Assembly: GCA_021209875.1 (NCBI GenBank)
Contig: JAGYVD010000008.1
Location: 1,177,501 to 1,241,500 of the forward strand
From: Rosellinia necatrix
Taxonomy: Eukaryota; Ascomycota; Sordariomycetes; Xylariales; Xylariaceae
Length of the DNA stretch: 64,000 nucleotides
Reading direction: 5' to 3'
Under the pieces are notes generated by a model that was not told the origin of the DNA, did not search any database, and was given only the letters and a program-made list of their open reading frames with translations. A program made the position numbers and the translations under genes. Below, piece after piece: positions 23,950 to 36,100 of this stretch; position 1 is the stretch's first letter; every line of letters starts with the position of its first letter.

Positions 23950-24488
23950 GAGAGAGAGAGAGAGAGGGGGGGGGGTTGATTGTGGTGTGTATGGCAACGA
24001 AGCTGATGGCTTTTTTTTTTTTGGTGGGGAGGGGGAGCATGAGTAGAGAAGAAATTGATGGCGTGTGATCTACATGCATCGTGTTTTTTTCTTTTTCTCT
24101 TTTGCCTCTTCTCTAGCTATGTGGATAGGCTCGCTCGCCGAGCCAGATAGGTCACGCAAATGATAATCATAGCGGCTGCGCAGATTTTCCATATAATATG
24201 TTTTTCTGAGAGGAATGCATAATTGATTTGAAAACATACGGCGAGAGTGCAGGTCGTTCACCGTACATATGTCTTCGTGTTTACTTTACTAAAGGGGCGA
24301 TGCAGCGGGTTGAGTGAGTAGTCTCTCTATGTTATGTAGGATAACTAGGTAGGTAGTCTTGGGGCGTTTAATCTACCCTCGTCTTACTAACCTTCACGCT
24401 TCTCCTATTTTCCTCCCGTCATGCTCCCGTCAGCCTCACCCACCACTCCTCCCTTGCTGCCTGGACGGACCAGCGGTCCGGAAACGTT
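23950..24488. other. Convergent 3' flanks of the M64 and D-LDH genes
   Basis: The two genes converge here. The region has a (GA)n stretch (23949-23966), a T11 run (24012-24021) and a CTAGGTAGGTAG motif at about 24345. No gene is seen. Confidence 0.5.
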
Positions 24489-25625
24489 CTAAATACGGAT
24501 CGGGATGGTGTCGCTGCGGGCCAGCATGGACGGGGCGACAGCGGTGGCGTCGTCGGACTTGGGGTCGGGCTGGACCAGGGCGTTCTTGCAGGGGCGGCGG
24601 CGCAGGAAGTCCTCGAGGTTGCGGACGGTGGTGGCAGCGATCTCTTCGAGGGCGCCGTCGGTGAAGAAGGCCTGGTGGCCGCAGACGAGGACGTTGTGGA
24701 AGGTGGTGAGGCGCATGAGGTCATCGTCGTCGATGATGGTGCCGGAGTGGTCATCGTAGAAGAGGGCGCGCTCGTGCTCGTAGACGTCGAGGGCGAGGCC
24801 GCCGAGGCGCCGGGCCTTGAGCGCGGCGATGACGGCCTTGGTGTCGACGAGGGCGCCGCGCGACGTGTTGACGAGCACGGCGTCGGCCTTCATGAGCCGC
24901 AGCGTCGCCGCGTTGATGAGGTACCGCGTGCCCTCCGTCAGCGGGCAGTGCAGGCTGACGACGTCGGCGCGGCCGAGGACCTCGTCGAGCGTGCCGTACG
25001 CGCCGCCGAGCGCGGTAAAGTCGGCGCTCGGGTACGGGTCGTACGCGAGCAGCTCGCAGCCGAAGCCGCGCATGATGCGGGCGAAGGCGACGCCGATGCG
25101 GCCGGTGCCGACGACGCCGACGGTGCGGCCGTGCAGGGTGCGCCCCAGCAGGCCGTCGAGCGAGAAGTTGCCCTCGCGCACGCGGTTGTAGGCCCGGTGC
25201 GTGCCGCGGTTCAGCGTCTGCACCAGCGCCACGGCGAACTCGGCCACGGCCTCGGGGCTGTACGACGGCACGCTGGCCACGAACAGGCCCAGCCGCGCCG
25301 CCGCCGCCAGGTCCACGTTGTTGTACCCGGCGCACCGCAGCAGCACCGCCCGCACCCCCTGCCCGCGCAGCGTCCCGAGCACCGCCGCCGACAGCGTGTC
25401 GTTCACGAACACGCACACTACCCTCGCCTCCGCCGCGAGCGACGCCGTCTCGGCGTTCAGCGCGAACTCGTGATAGACGATCTCCACACCCTCATCCTCC
25501 CCCTTCCCCTCCTCCTCCTCCTCCTCCCCTTCGCCGTCCGAGCGGTTGGCTTTGAGCGCCGCCACTCGCTCCTGCGTCAGGTAGAGCTTGTCGTACGGCT
25601 TGGCGGAGAAGACGGCGAGCTTCAT
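24489..25625 (-). CDS. D-isomer-specific 2-hydroxyacid dehydrogenase (D-lactate dehydrogenase type)
   Basis: This is a single exon of 378 aa starting MKLAVFSAKPYDK, typical of D-LDH. The NAD-binding Rossmann loop is GVVGTGRIGVAFARIM, followed by YDPYPS. The catalytic Arg is in NTSRGALVD, the Glu in the DVYEHE region, and the His in VCGHQAFFT, so the active site looks complete. It should convert pyruvate and D-lactate with NAD(H) in the cytosol; other 2-hydroxyacids are possible. An acidic low-complexity insert (Glu-rich, from a GAG-type repeat at about 25501-25535) interrupts the N-terminal catalytic domain and is unusual. The gene is clearly more GC-rich than its flanks and has no intron. 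Confidence 0.9.
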   Translation of the reverse strand: MKLAVFSAKPYDKLYLTQERVAALKANRSDGEGEEEEEEGKGEDEGVEIVYHEFALNAETASLAAEARVVCVFVNDTLSAAVLGTLRGQGVRAVLLRCAGYNNVDLAAAARLGLFVASVPSYSPEAVAEFAVALVQTLNRGTHRAYNRVREGNFSLDGLLGRTLHGRTVGVVGTGRIGVAFARIMRGFGCELLAYDPYPSADFTALGGAYGTLDEVLGRADVVSLHCPLTEGTRYLINAATLRLMKADAVLVNTSRGALVDTKAVIAALKARRLGGLALDVYEHERALFYDDHSGTIIDDDDLMRLTTFHNVLVCGHQAFFTDGALEEIAATTVRNLEDFLRRRPCKNALVQPDPKSDDATAVAPSMLARSDTIPIRI

Positions 25626-26599
25626 CTTTCAAAATGCGGTCTGTGTTTGTGTCTATCGGTACTTATTGTTGGTATCTGTAGGTATTTAATGAGTGCGGAA
25701 GCTGGGATATGTAGAGCTGGGCTACTGTACGTCGTGTATGTTGGCTCTACAGATCGGTAACAAGTGAATAGGTTTCGGTTTCAGTATGTTATGCTATGTA
25801 TGTCATCATCAACCTTTGGTCGTGGGGCAGATACGTATGGAAGGAAGGGTGAGACAAGATTCACCACCCCCGCCACCGTTCGATAACGGTGTAACGATTT
25901 AAGACTTGGCATATGCATGTATGGAAGAGCTGAGGTCGTTACTGCCGTGTCGTTTCCGTCGCCGTTTGGCAAGAGCCCCTTACAGTCCATTGCGGTTGGC
26001 TCTTATTCGGTTTAGCGATGATCTGACTGCTGTGCACGGGTGAGGGTAAGTACCTATTAGATAGCCAAAGGTCTCCTGTAAATACTTATATTATAGGGCC
26101 GCATACGCGTACAGTCCCGTATCAATGGCAAGTTAAGTTACTCCTCGCCCAGAGGCTGGGGTACATCATCACACCACACACCATTCTTCATCGCTGTTTT
26201 TGTAGACCCCCCAGTCAGCCTCCAGAAAAGGAGTCAAGGGTGGGTTGATTGAGTTTATCTAGGTGGGTTGGTTAGATTCTCGCATCAATTACTTTCAAGT
26301 ATTGCACCGTATCGGATCATGACTCCCCGCTCACAAAGGGGCTTATTGATCCTCCACGTAGTGATTTATTGATAATGCATGCCCCGGTCAAGGACCGATC
26401 GTTAAACTCTCATGCGTCACCACGTGCAATTAAATCAACCGTATGTGAACATTGAGCTCTAGAGGCTATAGCAATTCCAAGTCAATATGTTCGTGACTCA
26501 AGTAGTGATATTACCATGCCTAATTTGGTGGCAAAGACCACACAAGACAGAAGATGTATAGCAAATTAGTAACCAATAGGCATGGGATAGCTAGCTACA

Positions 26600-26735
26600 G
26601 GGACTCGATCCCATCTGCATGTCTATCTCAAAAGGGTGAAATCTACGATGAGGGGCTTCTAGATATAGACCTATAGGGGAGTCGACAATTTAATCATGCA
26701 GCCTCATAACTGCTATATCAAGCCACTAGACTAAG
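26600..26735 (-). repeat. Degenerate tRNA-like element, copy A
   Basis: On the minus strand TAGTCTAGTGG (26723-26733) matches an RNA polymerase III A box. GATCGAGTC (26603-26611) matches the B-box consensus, and a weaker B-box-like site lies nearer the A box. The segment at 26682-26706 is similar to one at 27549-27571 with C-to-T type differences. No good cloverleaf can be folded, so this is a relic at most. Confidence 0.25.
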
Positions 26736-27499
26736 ACGTAGACGTTTACCCACTCTACGTAGCCCGACCGGCCCAACAACTCTCCAAAGGTATTCTTCTG
26801 GATGCTATGATGTTGGTGTTAACATTCGTGGCTTATAAAGTACTCTCGTTAAATAACAGAGCTTATAAGTTGATCGCCTATCCTTCCTCCTCCGCACTCG
26901 TATCATCCCAGTGCCCAGATTTCCTACGCCGGAGATGCCGGCAAGAGCTTTCGCAGAGTCTACAACGCGTCGCGTCGCTATATTGGCCAACCCTATCCGT
27001 CGCGAGAGCCGTGTTGCATCGGGCGCGCTCGGCGAGCCATGCTAGTGGCTCTCCCTCGGACGAGAGGGCCGGCAGAGTCTCGCTTACAGCCTGCTTCGCC
27101 CGGGCGACATCCGAGTGATCGACCACAACCCAGAAACATGACATGGCCGGAAACGCAGGGTTTTGGATCCTTATGTACCATAGACGAGCTTCTGCGCATT
27201 GCATTCACACACGCGGGGAGGGGGAGGCGACGCGATTTGCCTCTCTAAACGGGCCGGTCCGGTGAAGGGTTCCCAGTAGGCAATGCTGCGTACATAGTCG
27301 ATCCTACTTCTGTGGCCCGGTCTTGTGAGTCGAGAATCGTGATGAATCGCCGGCCAATGGAAGGAAAGGCAATAAATGAGAGCTGATAAGAGCTGTCCAC
27401 TAGGGTAATAGATGCCCACCCAACCCATAAGTGAGGTTGTACAAGCTGAACACAGTTCTTCAGTTTGGAAGCATTACTGCAGCCGGCATAGGAAACAAT

Positions 27500-27575
27500 A
27501 CAATGCCATATCTCGAACCCCCTACATTGGGTTTGAACCCCCTGACCTCGGCGATTTGATCATGAGCCCAGTTGT
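27500..27575 (-). repeat. Degenerate tRNA-like element, copy B
   Basis: On the minus strand it reads CTGGGCTCATGATCAAAT and then GAGGTC followed by GGGTTCAAACCC, resembling the anticodon arm, variable loop and T arm of a tRNA. The acceptor and D arms are not recognisable. It shares about 24 bases with copy A. Confidence 0.25.
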
Positions 27576-28376
27576 GCGAGAGAGGTTTCTATATAGGCAA
27601 TGTTACGAGGTGGGCATATATTAAAATGAGATGATGTACCTAACCAATATTTTTGCTTGCTCAGCTATCAGCTTGCCGTTGCTCTGCGCGCTTGACTGGA
27701 ATGAGCACGCAGGTCGCATTGTGAGGGCTGACGCCTTCATTAATATGCCCCCGAGGGTGGCGTAATGTCCTTGTGTATGTATACAATGCTGTGTCTCTTC
27801 TTTTAAAATCATCGGAGGAGCTCTTTTTCGACACATGCAAGGCCATATATTTCCCCAGACTTTCGTGTTGTCAAGTATACGCAGCCCCCGCCACTATATT
27901 TGTTTTTGTACAAGGCATCTTCCGTTCTGGTCTAGCCTGGCTAACATAATTACTTGGCCTAGATAAACTAGGCTAGACCATGTACACTACCTCAACTTTT
28001 CGGCGATCTACATTGACAGGATCCGTACGATGGGTTTGTATGGGTCTTTCAGTATGCATGAATTCTCCTGTGGCGGGAGCATCAGACTATTCTATGGACG
28101 CCACTAAGTTTTCTTACTGCATCCTATCCACCAGGACTGCAACTTTATCCCCGGCTTCAACACCCGATCTTGGCCGTGTTTGCTAATTTTATTTTTCTTT
28201 TTACACAATTTTTCTTTTTTTTCTCCCTTTTTTCTGTCCTTTTTTTTTTTTTTTCTTCTCTTTGGGGGTCTATCTTTCTTTATATAATATCGATATATAG
28301 ATTCATAGCCCGGCAGAATTGTCGTGTACTCCCCCCGCCTGCCCCCTCCCCTCCTCCCCCCTCTCCCCCTTACGTT

Positions 28377-30090
28377 ATGGCGTCTAATTCGGCATACTCG
28401 GCCGCCGTGGCGGGACATCTCCCGCCCTCCGAGTCGACCCCCCTCCTCCTGACCGACGCCTCGCCGCGGGAGCTCGTCTCGTCGGCCGAGGGGGAGGATG
28501 GCTGGTGGTCGGAGCTGCGGCTGCTGCTGCGGTACTCGCTGCCGCTCATCGCGACGTACCTGCTGCAGTACTCGTGGTGCGTGACCATCACCTTCATCTG
28601 CGGGCACCTGAGCGCCGACGACCTGGCGGCCGCGAGCCTCGGCATGACGACCATGAACATCGTCGGCTTCGCCATCTTCGAGGGCATGGCCACCGCCCTC
28701 GACACCCTGTGCGCCCAGGCCTACGGCTCCGGCAGCCTGCCCGGCGTCGGCCTCCACGTCCAGCGCATGCTGATCCTCATGGCCTTCGCCGCCGTCCCCA
28801 TCGGCGCCATCTGGGCCGCCTCCCCCTGGATCCTAGCCCTCTTCGTCAAGCAGCGCCACCTCGCCGTCATGGGCGGCACCTTCCTGCGCGTGAGCATCCT
28901 CGGCATGCCCGGCTACGCCTCCTTCGAGGCCCTCAAGCGCTTCCTCCAGGCACAGGGCGACTTCAAGGCTGCCAGTAAGCACATTCCCATAGCTATCCCA
29001 TCATGTGATCCGGTATTTGGGCTTGGGAACTGTCCGATTCGGTTGGAATTGCATACCAAGGCTCTTGTAGCGCACCTATAGAAATATCATGCATACCCCC
29101 CTATCCCCCCGCCCCAAAGCGCAAGTGACTAACCCTGAATATCACTGTAGTGTGCATCCTTGTCATCTGCACGCCCGTGAATGCCGCCCTGAGCTGGTTT
29201 TTCGCTTTCAATATGGGGATGGGCCTCGCCGGCGCGGCGTTGGGCAGCGCGCTCACCAACAACCTGCGCCCGACATTGCTGTTGCTATACATCGTGAGCC
29301 CGCTGGGGCGATGGTCGCATCAATGCTGGGGAGGGTTTTCCCGCGCCGCTCTATCGCCCGCCAAATGGGGGCCGATGATAACGCTCTCCATTGCCGGGTC
29401 CGCTGTGAACCTGGCGGAATGGGCCGCCTTCGAGGTCGTCACCATCAGCACCTCCTACCTTGGCACGGAGTAGTACGTATTTCCGATGCCTCCTCGTTTG
29501 GCTTGTCGATATACTAACTCTTCGCCTCTCATAGCCTCGCGGCCCAGACGGTGCTCACCACGATTTCCATCGTGTCGTGGCACATCCCGTTCTCCGTCAG
29601 TGTTGGAATCAGCACCCGGATCGGCCATCTCATCGGTGCAGGGCTATTGACTACAGCTCGCCGAGCGACTGCTCTATACGGGTGGGTTTTCTTGCTGATC
29701 GGCTGCACCGACGGAGCGATCATCTTCTCCCTACGACACCACTTGCCACGGCTCATCTCGGAAGACCCTGATGTCTGCCGTATAGCTGCCAGTGCTATGC
29801 TAGTCGTGAGCGTGTTTCAGGTGATAGATTCTTTCATGTGCTTCACGAACGGGATGCTTCGCGGCCTTGGACGCCAGTCCGTCGCCGCGTGGATAGCAAC
29901 TGCGGTGAATTATGGTGCCGCCGTCCCGCTCGCCGTCTGGTTAGAACTGGGCCCTCCCAGCTTAGGGCTGGGTGGTGGTTGGATTGGCATCGGCAGCGGT
30001 ATGGTCCTTATTGCCGCGGTTGAATGTTGGTATATGAGGGTTTTGAGATGGCAAGACTGTGTAGACGGTGTTAAGTTACGAGAGGGCTAG
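28377..30090 (+). CDS. MATE family multidrug/toxin efflux transporter
   Basis: Three exons (28377-28974, 29151-29472 and 29535-30090) give 491 aa. The first intron has a TGACTAAC branch point. The protein has a 50-residue cytoplasmic N-terminus and then about 12 membrane segments in two similar halves. Family signatures are visible: LPLIATYLLQYSW, ALDTLCAQAYGSG (TM2-3) and, in the second half, SWHIPFSVSVGISTRIGHLIGAG. MATE proteins export organic cations and xenobiotics in exchange for protons or sodium, here probably at the plasma membrane or vacuole. The gene has no visible damage. It lies between a dehydrogenase and an aldo-keto reductase, which is suggestive but no proof of shared function. 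Confidence 0.93.
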
Positions 30091-30845
30091 TCGGGTTACC
30101 TCGAGTAGACAAAAGTCACAAAAGTCGCGACTTTCTAGAATAGGTTGAAAAATATCAGAGCAGAGGAATACCTTCACGTCAATGTCAATGTCACAGAGAA
30201 GACATAAAATCCGTTAGTTGGTGCGCGGGTGGACAGGGAAGATGACTATTCGCTGCCGGAGTTGAGTGCCATACCCTTGGGTCCGGAACCAGAACCGGAC
30301 GAAACGGGCGGGTGAGCTTAGCGGCCGAAAGCGCCATGCCCGGTATATAGGCGGATCTATAAGTGACCCTCCATTGCACCCTCCGTTGCACCCTCCGTTA
30401 GTGTTATGGAACAGTATGGGCTTCGCATGTGAGGTCTTACCCAATAAAAACCGCCGTTGAATAGCTGCTAGAAGCATTTCCCTATTTTGATTGAGTACAT
30501 TGTTGGACTAAGAATTAGTGCTTCTCCACAGGTAGTAACCATCAGGAACGCAACCCACGAAATGCGCTAGCGAGACGACGGCCAAACTATAATGTGGACG
30601 ATGAACCTAAAGACACGACACAATGGCTTACAAATATGCGGAGTTTAGGTATGCGACAAATTAGCTAGTGATGCCGTAATATGACAAGGGAAGTAAATGA
30701 GGAAGGGTACGTTTATATGGGACTTGTTACCGGTAGTGCTCATCCCTCAGTAAGTCTTCATGGTCAACGTCCATTTCATATTACATACTACTGCCTAAGT
30801 ACCTAGTCTAAGTCAGTACTCTTTGGGAATACACGGTCGGGCTCG
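30091..30845. other. Intergenic region
   Basis: There is no gene. A short CTCCNTTGCACC tandem (three copies) lies at about 30367-30400. Confidence 0.5.
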
Positions 30846-32073
30846 ATGGCGCCTCAGATCGTGTTTGGGACCAGCAGTCTGGGAATGGACATGACAGCAT
30901 TCCAAGATGCCGAATCTGTCAAGAGCCTCCTGCAGACGCTCCGGAATCTTGGTGTCTCCCGCCTCGACACGGGTGCCCGCTACCCGCCGCTCAAGCCCGG
31001 GCGGTCAGAACAGCTCATAGGCGAGGCGAGGGAGCTGAGCCGCGATTTCGTTGTCGACACGAAGGTGTACACGGACACGCAGACGGACGGGAGCGGCGAC
31101 CTGACGCTCGAGTCCATCTCCAAATCGGCCGACGGGAGCTTGCGGCGCCTCCAGCGGCCCGAGGGGGAGAGTCCGCCCGACACGATGCCATCGCGATCGC
31201 GATCGCTCACTTTCCCCGACAGGTGAACGTGCTTTATATACATCGTGCGGACCCCACCACGCTGCTCGAGGAGCAGATTCAGGGATTCGCGCAGCAGATC
31301 GCGATGGGCCATTGCAAGACTGTAAGGCTCCCATGCCTGAACCCCTGACGGCATTCCCCTTCCCCGTCATACATGGCTAAAGAGGACGTTTTATGCTATA
31401 GTGGGGGGTATCGAACATGCCACCGGGGGTCCTCGAGAGAATACTCCAGCTATGTGAGCAGAACGGGTGGCCGAAGCCTCGCTACTACCAGGGCACCTAC
31501 AATGTCATCTCCCGCGGCATGGAGACGAAGCTCATGCCGATACTACGGGCGCACGGCATGAATTTCGTCGCATTCTGGTTAGTTTTACCCCTTATCTAAC
31601 GTACCTACCTACCATACAAATTCGCCTCACGTAGCCCGGCTCTGTTTTTCTTTTTCTTTTTTTTTCTTTTTTGGTTGACAGGACGGTGTCGCGACACTAG
31701 GGCGGTGGCGGCGGGATTCCTGACCGGGAAATTCGTGAACGGGCAGCACGCCGGGACGCGGATGGGAGACGACAACCCGCTCGGGAAGCACATGCAGGCC
31801 ATGTACGGGAGCGACGAGGTCCTGCGCGCGGTCAAGAGATTCGACACAGAGACGAGGGCCCTGGGCCTGACGCCGCTGGAGGTCGCCATCCGCTGGATCT
31901 TCCACCATTCGGAACTGGCGGACAGCGACTGCGTGCTGCTCGGCGCGAGCAGGGTCGAGCAGGTCGTCGAGACTGTCGGCTTCTTTCAGAAGGGACGGCT
32001 GCCGGACCCTGCCCTCCCTCTTGTAGAAGGGCTGTGGGAGAGCGTCAAGGGGAGCAGGGGGGATGTGATTTGA
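30846..32073 (+). CDS. Aldo-keto reductase (AKR7, aflatoxin-aldehyde-reductase type), frame broken in exon 1
   Basis: Exons are 30846-31170, 31223-31321, 31402-31577 and 31701-32073, encoding about 320 aa. The sequence matches the AKR7 type: IVFGTSSLGM, the active-site region LDTGARYP, VNVLYIHRADPTT, WGVSNMPPGVLERIL, YYQGTYNVISRGMET, then AVAAGFLTGKFV and a C-terminal LLGASRVEQ cofactor loop. The usual catalytic Tyr after LDTA is here in DTGARY. It would reduce aldehydes or ketones with NADPH in the cytosol. Exon 1 and exon 2 are out of frame when spliced at GT 31171/AG 31222. Shortening the G5 run at 31163-31167 by one base restores RPEGR-VNVLYIH. The other junctions are clean. It may be a sequencing error or a recent pseudogene. 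Confidence 0.8.
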
Positions 32074-33176
32074 TTTACTATCCTAGTTGAGTAGGACGTC
32101 TTTTTTTTTTTTTCGGCTCGGAAATCCTCTCGTGATGCGCACCCAAGGCGCAGCAGCATTCATCAGTACCGCCGTGATGAGGGTTCAAGGTACATTGATG
32201 CCGGTGGCTGAGGTATCTTTCTTCATCCTGATATTTCTGCTGCTTGCGTAGTTAGGCATGTACTTGAGGCGATGCAAGGTTTGAGTTATACCAGCTTCGA
32301 GCTGCTACTATTTAATTAATGAAATAATTGAATAGCTAGTGGCAACCCAGAGAGGGAAAACTTCCCTTCTTGTTCAATAACATGGACCATTTCTAGAACC
32401 TTGTCACGGAGTCGAGCCCGGTCTCCGGACCTCCACCGGGCACGGACCCGAAGATCGTGTATATAGGCCAGAATAGCCAGCGACTACCGGACAGAGGGAA
32501 CCTCCCTCCTTGTGCAATGACATATTTCATTTCTGGAGCTACCAGCAGTGCGAACAGTGACAACTCTTGAGCAGTTGGGGCTATGATGGATGATGGATGA
32601 TCTAGGGAGAAATGAGAATGTGACAAAAGACTTATTGTATATGAGGAAGCCACAGCCCCAAGCGGGTAGGGTGGCTGCTCTGTCGTTAAAGGTAGCATTC
32701 TCTATCGTACCATTACCTACCTAGGTAGATATGTTTGTGATATGCTTACTAATTCAGGGGTTACATTTTGGTGGAGGATTTACCTAGGGGGCCGATCAAC
32801 TTATCTAGGCAGATTTACTGGTGTCGGTTTACACATATACAGACTCACACATGAGACATACGAGATGGTTTCGTGTATCCTTGAGCTGACGGCTTGCATC
32901 TCGGCAGCTTCTAATATTAGCCTCCTGCTTCTATAAAGGGGATTGCCTTGCATAAGTATGCAACTGCGGTATGTTCTCCAGCCCCTATAACCCACCGCAT
33001 TCCCTTATCGGTTAGCCAAGGTTGCTTCGCACAGGTACTCCAAAACCCACACAGCTAGAGGAGTGCGCTGTTTCTGCCGTTCGAGGCCCGTATTATGGAC
33101 CCCATCCGATTGCTGAGTAGACACAGGCAAGGAGTATATGTGCTAAGTATGTATAATATCCTTTTTCTCTTCGTTG
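32074..33176. other. Intergenic region with an imperfect direct repeat
   Basis: There is no gene. Two copies of a sequence of about 50 bases (AGAGGGAA..TCCCT.CTTGT.CAAT.ACAT) occur at about 32351-32400 and 32493-32543. TACCTACCTAGGTAG is at 32714-32728. The right end is the leader of the DUF6536 gene. Confidence 0.5.
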
Positions 33177-36100
33177 ATGACTGCTCCTGCAAACATCATC
33201 AATAGAACCCACATGCCAACTAAATCCCGACAATGGGCTCTCTTTTTTAACCAAATGGACTTCTCAAATCTCCGCGTCTCTCGAAAAGGAGGCTCGGGCA
33301 CTGGGTGGAAGTGCACTGCCAAAGTTAATTGCATTGTCTTAGTTATTTTATCATCAATTCTGCTAGTTTTCTCGGTACTATCACTTCGGAATGGGCTTCA
33401 AAAAGCGATATTCTTTTATTCGGGCAACTGTGATGATGGCAATGTATCTCATTTCAATACCGGCTTACATCTTCTGATCAATCTTGTGTCAACCCTAATG
33501 GTCAGTCTTTGATTTGGTTCAAGCTTTGCCACCAAAACTTATGTGCCAATCTCCCAACCCAGACGATTGCTAACTTTGCGTGGGATAGTTAGTTAATCTC
33601 CTTTAGGGATCGTAAAGGCCAAGGCTTTTCTTTCTAACAAGCTGGGAGGAATTGACGATCATTCATGGGATCTAGGCTAATTTGGTGTCCACAGACTTGC
33701 TTCTAGCAACTTCTTCATGCAGGTTCTCAACGCACCTTCGAGAGAAGAAGTAGACACGGCTCATGCTAAATTATCCTGGCTTGTAATTGGGGTACCCTCA
33801 GTTGGAAACGTTTTCCGCGTTTCTAGGTTTAAGTCATGTTGCTGGGTGGCTCTGCTTCTGAGCTCTGTCCCAATTCATCTTCTTTTTAACTCGGCCATTT
33901 TCGAAACAGATTTTCGGGAATCAGACTTTCATTTGACAATCGCCACGGAAAACTTTACCAAGGGCGGTGCTTATTTCCCTCCTGGTGCAAGTCTCTACCT
34001 GCCTGGCATATTCCCCCAAGAAGTAATTGAAAGGTATCCTGAAAAAGTCAGCAGTACTTTACTCGAGTCCTTGGGATACGGATCTCGGGTGTACCTGTCA
34101 GATTACGACAGAAATAAACGATCCGAGACTTTACAAAATATTTCGAAAATAGCCGCAGACTCAGGCCAGTGGGAGGAACTCGAGCCATCTTCTTGCAGAG
34201 AGGTCTATTTGAATTGCAGGGGCTTAAAGAAATATCGCAATGTTGTCTTGGTCGCCAATCATGATGGCTGGGTGAGAGATGAGATATGGAACTTCACGTC
34301 TGACGAGGCAGAGCTCTGGAACCATTTAGTTCCCCCAGAAGAGCAAAATAATTTGTTCTTTGACGCACCATGCAAGATGTATGCGGGCTTCGACGAGGCT
34401 GGAAAACTGGCATGCGTCAATGAATGCAGCAACGCCATGGGTTACAGCTCCATGCAAAACACGGATTGGAAATACGGCTTCAGGCCGGGGATATATTATG
34501 CTCCTATTCTTTATTTTACGCAGTATGAAGCCTATTGGCAGCTTCAGGGCTCGCGGGTACCTGGTGCTCTAGATCCGATATCAGTGAAGCATTGTTTAGC
34601 ACAACCATTGGAGAGCACCTGCCGTAAGTTCTACCAGCTTCAACGGATAACGATTACTGAGAAGTATACCATTATTACTCACATTTTCGACTATGCCACT
34701 AAATATTTTCTCTTTTTATAGGAGTGGGATTATCACCTATCTTACTACTGGTTGTTACGATTTGTGTTGTTAGCAAAGCTGTGACTGCTATACTGGTCAC
34801 GTTTCTCCTATTTCGACAAGATGAGATACCGTTAGTTACTCTGGGAGATGCAATAGCTTCATTCATCGAGAAGCCAGAGAGCATGACTGTGGTATATTGT
34901 ACCTTTGGCCAAGATGAAATTCGCAAGGCTGTAGCATCGGATTCCGCCTTCGTCCTTTTCAGACCGCGAAGGTGGGCCGCTATATCGAAATGCAGAGCTA
35001 TGGCCCTACCAGGACATGTTTGGGTGTCAACCTATGTTCTTTGCTTTGTTGGAATCGGGGTGTGCGCTAGCTTTTTTGCTAGCGCATGTCAAGCTCATGG
35101 GTTGTGAGTGTTCCCTATTCATTAAGCCGGTTTGATAACGAACTTCCATTAACGTGTTCAGGACTGGAGGTTTCTTCCAAAGTGATAGCAATTTTTTTCT
35201 AACCTTGAGGTTTTCATTACTACGAGCAGTGCTTCTTGCAAATAGTCCGCAACTATTATTGTCATTCTGCTATCTAATAGTAAGCTATCCTAAGTAACGA
35301 TGCATATACGTGTTCCCCGTTACTTTTTTTTTTTTTCCTAAACTAATTTTGGCCAATGCAGTACAACAATCTATTTACCCACCTTCAGATAGTGCGTGAA
35401 TGGGAGAAGTATGGCAAGGGTCATTCCTCCTTGAGAGTCACCAGCCCACAGGTACGGCTTAAGAAAAGCACACGCGAAAAACTTCTAACTCGGCTAGGGT
35501 CAACAATCCTCCACATATAGGCTGCAGCTACCTTACCGCTATAGTTTACCATTGATGGGCGCCAGCGCTCTCCTCCACTGGATACTGTCTAATTCTATTT
35601 ATGTTTTTATTTCCATTGGTGGTAAGTCTGCCTTACTTGGCTGAAGAAAAATGATGAGCTATATCAGCAAGCGCACGTTAAAATAGGTCAATCTAACTCC
35701 CTTGAAGGATACTATAGCAGGGATAGTCTGACGTACCGTGATCAGAGTCTTCCAGACAACTCGGCGGTGTTTGTTGGGTACTCTATAAAAGCACTCCTTA
35801 CGTTAACGATATTGTCGGTCTTCCTCGCTTCTTTGCCAATACTTTTGAGCCTTAAGCGTCTCCAACCGAATATCGTCGTACCGGGCTGCAACTCTTTAGC
35901 CATTTCAGCGGCCTGTCACGTATCTAGACTATCCAGTGCTGTTAAGCATCGGGACATGGATGATAGTGCCCTTTCTTCGAGATCTGCTACTTCACTAGCT
36001 CCGATTACGCCTACGCGACCAGGCCGAACGAGTGAATCATCATCATCACCATCATCATCATCCTCCTCCTCCGATAGGCTCCTCCAAGGCTGGAGCGATA

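Larger units (their letters stand above)
25626..28376. other. Long AT-rich intergenic region with tRNA-like relics
   Basis: No coding gene is supported in these 2.75 kb. Two stretches (about 26600-26735 and 27500-27575) resemble degenerate tRNA or SINE heads on the minus strand. The last 200 bases before the MATE gene are T-rich and then C-rich (28190-28376), typical of a fungal promoter and leader. Confidence 0.5.

Noticed and set aside
24675..25760. Long plus-strand frame opposite the D-LDH gene
   Set aside because: It is the GC-driven shadow of the conserved minus-strand dehydrogenase and has no domain.
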